Positions 23,480 through 34,293 of a stretch of 64,000 nt of DNA are shown piece after piece. The first letter of the stretch is position 1. Each line of letters opens with the position of its first letter. The notes under the pieces were generated by a model. It saw nothing but the letters and a program-made list of their open reading frames with translations. It had not been told where the DNA came from and did no database searches. A program made the translations under genes and the position numbers. This stretch comes from Nymphaea colorata (lineage: Eukaryota; Streptophyta; Magnoliopsida; Nymphaeales; Nymphaeaceae): positions 10,292,802-10,356,801 of the forward strand of contig NC_045145.1 in assembly GCF_008831285.2 (NCBI RefSeq), given 5' to 3'.

Positions 23480-24105
23480 TGTTCTATCCCTTGTTCTTGA
23501 TGAACTCTTATATGTGTTTTCGGCTGGTCTTGCAACACTAAATGATCTAGTGGAACAGAAGGCATTCTGTTTCACCAAACAAGTGAATTGTCAAAGTCTT
23601 AGCTCCTTCAAAAATTACGTATGTGCAAAGCTTCAACCCTGCTTTTTATTTATCGCAGATATAAATATTTGCATTTAAAATTTTCAGTCTTATCTCATTT
23701 CTTTTGATATGGTATAGAGACCAACATGCTATAAAACATATAATTGTTTTATAAATATGATATTATATTGATATAAGAGCAGCTTGTATGGTGTTCCTCT
23801 TCCGCCACATTCCTACTCACCAGGCATTTATCGTCCACATTGGAGGATCTGAAGCTTGTTCTTGATCTGTGTAAGTGCCTCCTCCTTGTCTCTGAAATTT
23901 GCAAGGTAAGGAAATATTTTACCTTATTCAAGTTTTCTACAATTAATTGATGCTGACCTGATTTTGGAAAATTCTATCTCCCATTTAATGCAGAGTATCA
24001 GGTACAAAGTTTAGATCTTATGCTTCTGATGTTCATTTTGGGAATGGTGTCCCAAATGTTCACTTGTGGAAGGCAAATCCATCTCAACAACTGGGAGTGG
24101 TATGC
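23480..24105 (+). other. Possible exon remnants of an unidentified gene
   Basis: Three open stretches have splice-like borders. About 23485-23640 reads LDELLYVFSAGLATLNDLVE. About 23781-23906 reads TRHLSSTLEDLKLVLDL and ends at a good donor (AAG then GTAAGG). About 23994-24102 is preceded by TTTAATGCAG, reads FRSYASDVHFGNGVPNVHL and ends before GTATGC. I do not recognise the protein. RSYAS is also a phrase in MORC proteins after the domain at 21669, but the rest does not match well. These may be chance. Confidence 0.3.
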
Positions 24106-24718
24106 TTCCTTTTTTTTGGACATCCTGTTATAGTTGCAGGTCAATTTCTTTGAGAGACAAATCTGGCTGCCTTTTATGCTTGCCCAGTGCCCACAACATA
24201 GATAGTTTGGTTGCACCTTTAGGCAAATAGCATGCTTCCTCTCTTATGCAAATTTATGTGCAATATAAAATAAAATGCTTAATGAACTTTGTTAGTTTCT
24301 AATCGAAAGAAAAGGAATTTGTAGTCGATAACATTATTTCACTTATATGATGGTTCATATTCAATCTTTGCAATCGTTTGAATGATATATATCATGCAGT
24401 GAGCTGGTATCTATGGAAATCTTGTGGTTTAGGGCCATCATGTGTTAGTTGAGGAAATTTTGATTCTTCATAGGCTTATATGAATCGGTTATTTTAAGGT
24501 ATGCATATATGGAGAAGAGATGCTAATATAGATGGTTATACAACATTTTTTTTTGAAAGACAGCAGATTGGTAGTGGTTTCAAGACCTCGTTTGTACAAG
24601 TTAAAAAACTACATGGATTTGATCCATATCAGCATGTGGATCTGATCCATATCCATATCTAATATGCTTTTGACATTAGAGTTGTGCAGTCCAGGCTGCC
24701 CAGCTTTAGGGCTGGGTC
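24106..24718. other. No feature recognised
   Basis: AT-rich DNA without a supported frame. The next feature is the probable Copia-3 5' LTR. Confidence 0.3.
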
Positions 24719-24884
24719 TGTTGTATTTTAGTCAAGAGGATTATTATTAAAAGGCAATGAGGATTAGGGAATGATAGTTTTGGGAGAACAGGAGGTTGCG
24801 GTGCTGCAGGTGATCCATACACTTTTTCTTATTGTCTCTACCCTCACACTGAGTAAGTTTGGATATTCTTGTATTACTCTGATA
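24719..24884 (+). repeat. Copia-3 5' LTR, probable
   Basis: The sequence starts TGTTGTATTTTAG and runs up to a primer-site-like motif at 24885. No second copy is present in the window because the 3' end of Copia-3 is lost, so the borders rest on the primer site and the downstream gag alone. Confidence 0.4.
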
Positions 24885-24896
24885 TGGTACCAGGGC
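24885..24896 (+). promoter_or_regulatory. Copia-3 primer binding site, decayed
   Basis: TGGTACCAGGGC matches the initiator Met-tRNA site TGGTATCAGAGC at 10 of 12 positions, and it lies 700 bases upstream of a copia gag on the same strand. Confidence 0.5.
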
Positions 24897-25596
24897 ACTG
24901 TTAAGTTCTGGACAGCACATTTCCAAAGGTGTGACCTTGATGATTTGGCTCAACAAGACAAGGAAGTTATCTGGTGCAGTTTTCTCTTCTCTATCTTCTT
25001 TAGTCTTAAATTTCCTTTATATTGTTTCCCTCTAGTTCTATCTCCACCATCATCTTTTCTCTGTCTGAATCTGTTTCTGCCATAATCTGAATTTCTGCTG
25101 CTCCAATAACTTGCCATGGACCTAGGAAAATATACATATAATATCTCTTCCCTTCCTCATTTCTATTTCTATTCTCATAGTCCTTACATTCCTTAGTGTT
25201 TCACATATTTTTTAATTACTTTACCTTGTTGTTCTAAATTTTGGGTTCCTGTTACTTGTCTTTCCTTTAATGTCTTATCTGTCTTGTCTCTCTCTTTTTC
25301 ATAGTTGGTTCTTCTCTTAATCAATAGCTTAACCTTTTAAACTGCTCCCTAATGTGCAGAAATGAAATGTCACTCCGTTCTGATTCATATCTGAGATTCG
25401 CCTCGTTCTTCCCACAAGAAAAAAAAATCTAGCAGCAGCAACAACAAAACACAGGAAGAAAGGAAGAAGGAGATGGGTCTCCTCATTGTGCAGAGATCTG
25501 CCCAAACTTTTCTTTTATTACTTTTGCTGCTGATTGGGCCTCTTCATCCTTTTTTCTCCATAATTTTTGCATGTTACATCCTCATGCTTACTCTCA
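24897..25596 (+). other. Copia-3 5' leader
   Basis: This is pyrimidine-rich untranslated DNA between primer site and gag. No conserved frame is seen. Confidence 0.45.
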
Positions 25597-26415
25597 ATGG
25601 ATTCCTCTAACTACCAGTTAGGTGCTCCCTCTAGTTTTTTGACTCACTTGGTGATAGAGAAATTGAATAGCACCAACTACTTGACTTGGAAGTAACAAAC
25701 CATGCCCTTTATTCGGAGCCAGGGTCTTCTTGGCCACCAAGATAGAAGCAAGCCAGCCCCACTAGAGTTTATTACACATGAGAACAAAGATGAGAGAGGG
25801 AAAGCTCCCATAGTTTTTCACAAGAATCCCGAATACCACAACTAGGAAAAAAGAGATCAGTTGGTTGTTGCTTATGTTACTTCAACTTTGTCTCAAGAGG
25901 TATTGATGGAGATTTTAGAGTCATGTTCTTTGAAGAAACTCTAGGACACGTTTGCAGAGACATATTCATAGGTCTCATAGGTAGACATTGTATTCTTGAG
26001 GAGAAAGTTTCAGATGTCTCATACAGGATCAATGTTAGTGAGAGAGTATTTAGGCAAGGTGAAATCCATCGTGGATTAGTTGGCATTTGCAGATCCCCAA
26101 GTAGTGACCAAGACAATCTGCAACAACTTTTAAATGGAGTTGGTCCAAAGTATGATATGCTGGTCACCTTGTTAACGACCCCCCAAAGTTGCCTTCATGT
26201 GAAGCCTTACATGCCAAACCAATTCAATATGAACTTATTCTCAAAGGTTTCTACCAGAATGGGGCTGCCACTTAGAGTGAACCACAAGAAGTATTGGCCA
26301 CTACTATATCCTATGGGAGAGGGCAAGCCTACAACAATGGAGGCAGACGGGGACAGGGTGGTGGGCAAGTACTTTTTCCACTCCCAATACGCTACCCATC
26401 ATTGAAGGAGGACAA
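25597..26415 (+). pseudogene. Copia-3 gag, first part
   Basis: Gag begins MDSSNYQLGAPSS. EKLNSTNYLTWK is the copia gag start motif, followed by SQGLLGHQDRSKPAP and DQLVVAYVTSTLSQEV. After a frame change, LLNGVGPKYDMLVTLLTT (about 26115-26175) is the GLGPEYD..V..L motif of this gag. Stops and at least one frameshift are present. The frame ends at 26415 at the Copia-2 insertion and resumes at 31363 with the zinc knuckle. Strand plus. Confidence 0.82.
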
Positions 26416-26614
26416 TGTTAAGAAATAAGATCTCATAGTGATATTGTAACTAGGTTTTTAGCTTAGGTATTTTACATTTTTTATTTTATTTTATTTTATT
26501 TTATTTTATTTTCTTTTCTTTTCTTTTTTCCCTCCTCAATCTAGTCGTTGGAGGTTCCAACGGCTCACAAAAGAGCCGTTGGAACTCCCAACGGCTAGAA
26601 CCACTCTTTCTTTG
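26416..26614 (+). repeat. Copia-2 5' LTR, truncated
   Basis: This matches the start of 30531-30850 and 30963-31362, including a TTTTA run (about 26478-26512) and one palindromic GGCTC unit. It breaks off at CTCTTTCTTTG, where gag sequence follows directly. Confidence 0.85.
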
Positions 26615-27364
26615 TTTACCCAAAAAGATATGGCTCGAAAATATCTCTTGATTCAAAAAGCCCAAAGTATCAAGCAAGGTGAGAATAATGTTAGAGATTA
26701 TTTTATAGAAATCTCTAGTGTATGGAATGAGTTGGATCAACTTACTCCCAAACTAGGATTGGATTGTAAGCGTCATGAGATTAGAAGAGAAGAAATCAAT
26801 GAATTTAGGTTTTTTCAATTTCTTCAAGGTCTACGACCCGAATTTGAACAAATTATGTCAGCCCTACTTTCTTTAGCCTCTCCTCCACCCATTAATGAAC
26901 TTCTTACGAAGTTAAGTGGTGAAGAAACTAGAACGAAATTATCTAAAGAATTGGATAGTGTTCTTATTTCTAAACAAGAAGAAGAAAAAGTTTTAGCCGC
27001 TTCTAGACCCAGAAACAACATCAAATCCTTTAGACCTCCTCACTTTAAAAACCAAAATAGAGGGGAATTTAAGGTTGTTTGCCACTTTTGTCATGAACCG
27101 GGTCACATTAGATCTAGTTGTCCAAAGTTGAACAACAATGAAGGACAACCACAAAACTATGGAGGAAAACTTTTCAAAGGAGGAGCTTCATATCCTCAAG
27201 GAGGGCAACACAACCGTGGAAGTGGAACTTCATATTCACAAGGTGGGCAATACAACAATAGACAATTCGACCAAAGGAAGGTTGCAAATGTTGCAAATAA
27301 AGGATGTGATCTTTTATCAATCTCCACAATATTGAATCAAATCATGTCGGTGCTTAACCTATGA
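26615..27364 (+). pseudogene. Copia-2 gag, N-terminus lost
   Basis: An open frame of about 250 codons runs from the LTR junction. It contains QKAQSIKQGENNVRDYF and FLQGLRPEFEQI from the retrotransposon gag domain and a complete zinc knuckle CHFCHEPGHIRSSC (27080-27121, C-x2-C-x4-H-x4-C). A Gly/Gln/Asn-rich tail of repeated SYPQGGQ and YSQGGQY follows. The first third of gag is missing with the leader. Gag would bind the element RNA. Confidence 0.85.
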
Positions 27365-28690
27365 TCAAGGAGTCGAATCCCGGAGCATTAGCAACAATGG
27401 CATCCACCTCCAACACTCCCGGTATGTTTCCTTAGCTTTTAGATTCTGGTGCATCTTTTCATATGACACCAAATATATCAGTTTTGACCAATTTCGAACA
27501 AGCAAGAAAAGAATCCAATGTAGTTACCGCCGATGGAACATCTTTGAATGTTAAGGGGATTGAGGATTTTGAAAAGGAATTTGGAAAACAAAAGTTCTTT
27601 GTTCCAAAAGTTAGTTATGTTCCTCGACTTAATCTTAACTTACTTTCCGTATCTCAAATTTCAGATCTTGATTTTGACATTGTTTTCTCATCAAATAAAT
27701 GTTTGGTACAGGATCACTAAACCAGGAGATTGATTGGGGAAGGTTTTAGAAAAGGATACGTTTACTACATGGACAATTTATGTATCCCCAAGAAAATTTT
27801 TTGTCACTATGTGAAAAATGATGATATCAATGTTTGGCATAAAAGATTAGATCATCCAAACATTAGAAAATTGTCTATGATGAGTCCTACCAAGGACTTT
27901 TGTATTGAGAATTTTAAATGTAATGATTGTATACATAGAAAAATAAAATCCTTATACTTTGGACAAAGAAGCTTCTTTTCCTCTTTTCTTTTTGAACATG
28001 TTCATTCCGATGTGTGGGGACCCTCTCCTATCATGTCAAAAAGGAAGGCTATCATATTACGTGATATTTGTTAATGAGTTCACTAGATATTGTTGGATAT
28101 ATTTCTTAAGATACAAATCTGAGGTTTTTGACATGGTCAAAAATTTTCACAACTTAGTTCAAATACAGTTTAATGCTAAATTAAAAATTCTAAGGACTGA
28201 TTCTGGAGGAGAATACATTTCAAATGAGTTCAAAAGATATTTAGAAAACTATGGAATAATCCATCAAAAATCTTGTTCAAGAACACCTCTACAAAATGGA
28301 CTTTCTAAAAGAAAACATAGGCACATAATTGAAACAAGTAGAACTCTTCTTACTGGCAAAAATGTGCCTAAAAACTTGTGGGCCGAAACAGCCCTAGCCT
28401 CTGTATGTCTCATAAACAAAATGCCTTCAAAAGCTTTAAATAATACAACCCCTTTTGAAAAATTTTTCAAATATGAACCTGATTTCAAAAGGCTTCATGT
28501 TTTTTGTTGCAAATGTTTTGTTCTTAATGATAATGCTGATAAACTAAGTTTAAAAGTTATTGAATGTGTTTTCATTAGTTATTCTGAAACACAAAAAGGC
28601 TACAAATGTTATGACCCAGTCAAAGACAATATCATAGTTTCAAGAAATGTAAAGTTTTGTGATGACGAAAATGAATTCAAAACTTGTTGA
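27365..28690 (+). pseudogene. Copia-2 protease and integrase
   Basis: The protease site LDSGASFHMTP (about 27441) follows a TAG standing in for the usual Trp. LNLLSVSQISDL comes next. Past stops at 27718, the pre-integrase motif NVWHKRLDHPNI (about 27830) and DVWGPSP (about 28010) follow. A frameshift near 28040 leads to the integrase core with RTDSGGEYIS (about 28195). The third catalytic position reads LQNGLSKRKHR, Lys in place of Glu. The C-terminal part has KGYKCYDPVKD (about 28597). The integrase would be inactive. Confidence 0.85.
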
Positions 28691-30520
28691 AAATCACAAC
28701 ACAACAATGACTATTCCTTTTTATTTAAGTATCTCTCTCAATGTGATGATGAAATGCATGATGTTGATGATAGTAACACTGATGATAATGATAGTAGAGT
28801 AGCCAAAGATATAATCACATATCATAGAAGAAACCGGCAATATGATGTTGGTGAAAGAGAACATCATGAGACTATTGATCTCCAACCAACTCCACAAAGT
28901 GAAGAAAACCTTAGAAGATCTACTAGAAATGTAAGACAACCCAATATGTTTGTGTCATATGAGACTTTTACCCAACTCATAGAGCTAGAATTAATGTCAT
29001 TCACTCTCACTTTGAACCTTCTACTTTTAATGAAGCCTCTAAATATATTGAGTGGAAGAATGCCATGTTAGAAGAATTAGATGCCTTGAGAAAAGCTCAA
29101 ACTTGGGAAATACAAGACTTACCTATAGGGAAAAAGACTATTGGATGCAAGTTGATTTACAAGATGAAGACTAGAAGTGATGGATCTCTAGAAAGATGTA
29201 AAGCGAGGCTTATTGCAAAAGGTTATACACAAGAATATGGTATTGACTATGAGGAAACTTTTTCCCCTGTAGCTAGAATAACTTTTGTTAGGACTCTTAT
29301 TGCTTTAGCATCCATTAAAAACTAGAACATCTATCAAATGGATGTTCAAAATGCCTTTTTAAATGAAGAGCTTATGGAAGAAGTTCATATGGAAGTACCA
29401 CCAGGTTTGTCTATTTCACAAGAAAAAGTTCTTAGACTTAAGAAGCCTCTTCATGGCCTCAAACAAGCTCTTAAAGCTTGGTTTGACCGTTTTAACTCTG
29501 TTGTTTTTTATTATGGATTTCATTAATGTTTAACTGACACTGTCTTGTTTGTTAAAAATACTACTGCAGGTATCATAATCCTCCTACTATATGTTGACAA
29601 CATGATCATTACAGGTAGTGATAAGGAATGTATTAAAGAATTTAAGAGATTACTGTAGAAAACTTTTGAAATAAAAGATTTAGGTTTTCTAACATATTTC
29701 TTGGGTATTGAGGTTGCATATTCTACTAGAAGATATTTTTTGTCACAAACTAAGTTTGCTGCAGAGATCATTGCTAAATCAGACATAACAGATGATAAGG
29801 TCACAAAAACTCCTGAAGCAATAGGAAACAAAATGAAGATTCATGATGGAGTTCCTCTTACCAATCTCACTCCTTACCGATAGCTTATGGGCTCCTTAAT
29901 GTATCTTAGCATCACTCGGCCTGATATTGCTCATGCAGTTTATACTGTGAGTCAATTTCAACATGCTCCATCAACCGTTCATATGTGAGCAGTTCTTCGT
30001 ATCATTAGATAAATTACGGGAATAATAAATAAAAGAGTATTTATATCTTCATCTTCCTCCTTAAATTTGATTGCTTATACTGATGCTGATTGGGGAGGAG
30101 ATCTAAATGATAGACACTCAACTACTGGTTTTTGTGTTTTTTTAGTTGAATCACTCATCTATGGAAGTGCAAGAAGCAAAAGAAAGTCTCCCTATCCTCT
30201 ACTGTAGCTGAATATCGAACCATGACTACTAAAACTATGGAAATTGTCTGGTTTCGTCAAATTCCTCTTGATATGGAAACAAAAATTGAAGAACCCACTG
30301 ATTTGTGCTGCGACAACAAGAGTTCTATCTACATTGCCAAGAATCAAACATTCCATGAATGAACAAAGCATATAGAGATTGATTGTCACTATGTTTGTGA
30401 AGAATTTTTGAAGAAGACTATCAATCTCCCATATGTCTCCTCCGAGTTCCAACTGGCTGACTTCTTCACCAAGCCTCTATGTTCTTCTAGATTCAACTTT
30501 CAGTGATAGCACCGTAAGTT
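28691..30520 (+). pseudogene. Copia-2 reverse transcriptase and RNase H
   Basis: The linker (28740-29060) leads to LEELDALRKAQTWEI (29068), then KARLIAKGYTQEYG, QMDVQNAFLNEEL and PLHGLKQALKAWF. The catalytic box reads YVDN at 29590-29601, where the family has YVDD. LGFLTYFLGIEVA and [14 protein letters not shown] follow. RNase H has YTDADWGGDL (about 30075) and a decayed C-terminus ending before the purine tract at 30521. At least six stops are spread over the region. It is enzymatically dead. Confidence 0.87.
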
Positions 30521-30530
30521 TAAGGGGGGG
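30521..30530 (+). promoter_or_regulatory. Copia-2 polypurine tract
   Basis: TAAGGGGGGG lies directly upstream of the first 3' LTR. A second copy with slight changes is at 30951-30962 upstream of the second LTR. Confidence 0.8.
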
Positions 30531-30850
30531 TGTCAAGAAATAAGATCTTATAGTGATATTGTAACTAGGTTTCTAGCTTAGGTATTTTACATTTTATTTT
30601 CTTTTTCTTTTCTTTTTATTTTATTTTATTTTCTTTTTGCCCTCCTCAATCTAGCCATTGGAGGTTCTAACGGCTCACAAAAGAGCCGTTAGAACTCCCA
30701 ACGGCTCACAAAAGAGCCGTTGGAACTCCCAACGGCTCACAAAAGAGCCGTTGGAACTCTCAACGGCTAGAACCACTCTTTCTTTGGCCTCTTCTTCTTT
30801 CTTGTCTCTTATATATATATTTTAACAATCTCTTGTATCGTGTATGTATG
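30531..30850 (+). repeat. Copia-2 3' LTR, first copy (truncated)
   Basis: This begins TGTCAAGAAATAAG and ends TGTATGTATG at 30850, where RNase H tail sequence starts again. Compared with 30963-31362 it lacks the last ~110 bases. It contains three palindromic 31-bp units. Confidence 0.85.
30669..30771. repeat. Three tandem palindromic 31-bp units in the LTR
   Basis: AACGGCTC starts at 30669, 30700 and 30731. Each is followed by ACAAAA and GAGCCGTT, so each unit is a perfect 8-bp hairpin with a 6-base loop. The 5' LTR and the second 3' LTR hold one unit each. Confidence 0.9.
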
Positions 30851-30962
30851 ATCTCCTCCGAGTTCCAACTGGCTAACTTCTTCACCAAGCCTCTATGTTC
30901 TTCCAGATTCAACTGTCTTTTAGATAAACTTTCGGTGATAGCACCATAAGTTTAAGGAGGGG
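30851..30962 (+). repeat. Duplicated RNase H tail and purine tract of Copia-2
   Basis: This repeats about 30434-30530 nearly exactly (CCGAGTTCCAACTGGCT, ACCAAGCCTCTATGTTC, GATAGCACC). It joins the two 3' LTR copies. It keeps a short phrase (GTCTTTTAGATAAAC) lost from the first copy. Confidence 0.85.
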
Positions 30963-31362
30963 TGTTAAGAAATAAGATCTCATAGTGATATTGTAACTAG
31001 GTTTTAGCTTAGGTATTTTACATTTTATTTTCTTTTACATTTTATTTTATTTTTCTTTTCTTTTACATTTTATTTTCTTTTTCTTTTTATTTTATTTTAT
31101 CTCCTCAATCTAGCCGTTGGAGGTTCCAATGGCTCACAGAACAGCCGTTGGAACTCCCAACGGCTAGAACCACTCTTTCTTTAGCCTCTTCTTCTTTCTT
31201 GTCTCTTATATATATATATTTTAGCAACCTCTTGTATTGTGTATGTATGCTGTTTTACACAGCCATTGAGTATTCATTCAATAAGAGTAATATCTTTTCA
31301 AGTGGCCTTAGTTCCTTTTTCTATCATATTCTTCTTTAGTGACTATTATAGTCATATTTATA
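30963..31362 (+). repeat. Copia-2 3' LTR, second copy
   Basis: This begins TGTTAAGAAATAAG like the 5' LTR. It has one palindromic unit, a TATATATATA box near 31206 and the LTR end, followed by the GACAA target duplication at 31363. Confidence 0.82.
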
Positions 31363-31914
31363 GACAAAACCCGATTACCACTTGTTTTATTTGCAACAAA
31401 AGAGGACATGTAAAGGCATTACTGGTTCAACCTACAAAATAAAGGAAAAGTCTTGAAGGGGCTGAGAAGAAGGAGAATAATAATAGAAGGGACACATAAG
31501 AAATTAAAGAGTTGCTTACATTTGCCTTAGCTGAGCTAGTTTGAGACAAAATGATAGCGGAAAGGGGTATGTTGATTCAGGGGTTGCTGCACATGTGACT
31601 GGTGATAGAGGAATCTTCCTTGCATGCCCCTCAACAGAAAGGGATTGCAGAGCAAAAATACAAACACATTGTGGAAAGTGCAATGAATATGATGCATGGT
31701 GCTAATCTCTCTATCAATTTGTGCACTAAAGTTTTTTCAATGATAATGTCTATGAGTATTGTTGATGAAAAATCCCCTTTTTATACACCTTCTGGTGCTC
31801 ATCCAAATTATAATGACTTGAGAGTGTTTGGGAGTGTATGCTATCTCCATGTTGATAGGTTACAGAGAAACAAATTTAAGGACAGAGCTATAAAATGCAG
31901 ATTTGTCAAATTTG
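31363..31914 (+). pseudogene. Copia-3, middle part: zinc knuckle, protease site, integrase C-terminus
   Basis: The gag frame resumes with the knuckle CFICNKRGHVKALL (31384). A protease site VDSGVAAHVTGDRGIF lies near 31571-31618. The sequence then jumps to the integrase C-terminal half (APQQKGIAEQKYKHIVE, 31625), so most of the protease and integrase core are deleted. DLRVFGSVCYLHVD (about 31818) and CRFVKF follow. At 31914 Gypsy-1 interrupts the frame, which continues at 41206. Confidence 0.83.
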
Positions 31915-34280
31915 TGTCACACCCCAACCTTTTGACCATCAAACAAAATTTTTTTCGAAACATAAAGCATTGAGGTGCGACTACACAACAATTCAAAAAA
32001 AGAATGAGCTATGTCATTTGAAACCATGGGGCAAAATTTCATTTATATAACAATTTCAATTCATACAAAATCACATCTATGACTGGCTAGCTCATGAGGT
32101 TGTTACATGGTTATAAAAGCACATTCACAAAATGACTGGCTAGCTCATGAGGTTGTTACACTTCACGAGTGCACCCCCACCTCCAATTGCCTACACACGA
32201 GGGCTACACATAACATTACATTCTTAGCTAGCCATCATACAGTACGGGTACAACTACCCTCCAATTCATTCAGTTACATCATTGCCCGCAGCAATGCATA
32301 TGCAACAATTCACAGTATTCACATTCATAAGCAATCACATCTTATCAAACACATCATTCACATCTTTCAAAACTTGACCAAATCTCGGAGAGTAGTCTCG
32401 ATCCGTGATGGCTCGTAGCTGTCCTATGCAATTATGATTCTATGATGCTCTTTAATGCACAATCGGGTCGAGGAGACACTCGACTCGATACCCCACTTCA
32501 TCTGTCCTAAACAGTTATCAATTCTAGCATACACATGTAAATGCGTAACAGTTTTCAAAACAAGCTTCTTTTCAAAACAGAACTTGTCACATGACAAATC
32601 ATTTACAATCGCACACATCAGTCACACCTTTCAAAACTTAGCCAAACCACGGAGAGTAGTCTCGATCTGTGATTGGCTCGTATCTGTCCTAGACAATTAT
32701 CATTCTAGGATACTTTCTAATGCATAATTGGGGTCAAGGAGACACTCAACTCGATACCCCACCTCATCTATCTTAAAAAGTTATCAATTCTAGCATGCAC
32801 ATGCAAATGCGTAACATTTTCAAAACATTCTTTTCATAGTCTTTCAAAACAAAACATATCATATATCAAACAATTTGCGTGCATACACACATTCATTCAC
32901 AAAACAATCCATCAATCACATCACAATCTTAGGATCCCATGATCCTAGGAACACACATTTACACAATTGCCCAGGCAGGGATTTGCCTAGAATGCCGCCG
33001 TCGCGCGTCCTCAAAACTCTTCAAAATGCCTCGAGCTTCGAATCTGGTTGCTCAAGGTCAACGGGACGTGCCCGGTATACCTGTAGACATAACCACAATG
33101 TAAGATTTCTACTAGTTACCTTATGATCCAAACAAACATAAAACAAAATCATTGATGCACATGTCATCGCCTCAAGAAGGTGTCGATAGGTAGTGTCGAC
33201 CAACAAGCCCTCCAATAAACCTCCTCCTAACCTCTTGACGTTGCCACCAAACGTCCAAATTCATTGTTTCGATCAATCCATCACGACCCAATTCTCATTT
33301 GTTTTCTTTAGTCGAGGCATCAACCCAAATCATACTCAACTTACGTATGCTTTTCCCTCGGACTCCAAAATACATCCTTTCACAAAAGCATGTGTCGTGT
33401 GCTCAATAAGACGGTTTTAAATCTTCCCCACAACCTCGCAATCTCTACCATGATTTCCTATTGCTTCAAAAATCAACACCCCAAGGTTAACCATCACTTC
33501 TCCAACATAATCCTAAACTTTTCCCAAAAAGCAAAGTCGCTAACATGCATCCCAAATCATCAATTCTACCTTATAGCATGATCAAATAATAATTATACGT
33601 GTTTCAAAGGAAAATATACAATAAAATAGGCTCAAATACGCCTTGCTCACCCCCAAAACAAGAGTCTAGACTGCTGCAATCCTTTCGGCAGCCACCTCAC
33701 GATTAGAGAGGTCCTCAAATGGCTAAAATCATGCAATGCCGCCACCACAACACTTTCTATTTGCTGCTATGAAGAGAAAGATGCAACCCCAAACTGCAAT
33801 TCCAATCCAACAGCCACAACTAGTGAGAAAAGTAAAACTATACTCAAGAGGAGGAGTTCGGCTAAGGGATTGATTCTGTTGGGGGAGGCAGGGAACAACG
33901 AGGGAGAGGGAAGCTGGGAGAGAGAGAGAGAGCACGAGAGGAAAGAGGGACACGGTCAGAGAGAGGTTGTGCGGTTGAGAGGGGAGACGGCAGAGACAGT
34001 GAGAGAGGGAGGAGAAGAAGAAGGAAGAAGGAAGAGTTAGGGAGAGGTTGAGGGCTTACCCAAACGCCACCGCTGTTTCTTCCTCCGCTGGCCCAAGCGT
34101 CGCCACTGCAATGTCCTCCTCCTCCTAGTCTTACACGGTCGAAACAGAAGAAAGAAGAGCGACGACGAAGAAGAGGGAGACGCCAGGGAGAAGGGCCCTC
34201 GTGTCGAGCTCCTCACACACTTGGGTTCGGGTCCGGATCCGGACCCGACCCGGCCCGCCTGAAAGACATCGAGCGTTACA
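31915..34280 (-). repeat. Gypsy-1 3' LTR with internal deletion
   Basis: It is 2366 bases long against 3161 for the other LTR. The block matching 38210-39050 is missing at about 32081-32110, where a 29-base segment identical to 32132-32160 is inserted. The remainder aligns throughout. Open frames in the LTR (for example 32107-32418) have no protein support. Confidence 0.93.
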
Positions 34281-34293
34281 TCCTACCCTCCTT
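34281..34293 (-). promoter_or_regulatory. Gypsy-1 polypurine tract
   Basis: On the minus strand AAGGAGGGTAGGA abuts the 3' LTR and would prime plus-strand synthesis. Confidence 0.85.

Larger units (their letters stand above)
26416..31362 (+). mobile_element. Copia-2: Ty1/copia element inserted in Copia-3 gag
   Basis: The element begins TGTTAAGAAATAAG at 26416 and is flanked by GACAA at 26411-26415 and 31363-31367, an exact 5-bp target duplication. The interrupted Copia-3 gag continues beyond it. The order is partial 5' LTR, gag, protease, integrase, reverse transcriptase, RNase H, then two 3' LTR copies in tandem. The primer site and gag N-terminus are deleted, so the element cannot replicate alone. 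The right end reads TTTATA rather than the usual CA. Confidence 0.88.

Noticed and set aside
30669-30771. Tandem 31-bp units considered as a CRISPR-like array
   Set aside because: The units are contiguous with no variable spacers and lie inside a plant LTR.
32107-33581. Plus-strand open frames in the Gypsy-1 left LTR, with near copies at 38595-40499
   Set aside because: They recur because the two LTRs are copies of each other. Codon-level constraint is not evident and LTRs of this clade are non-coding.
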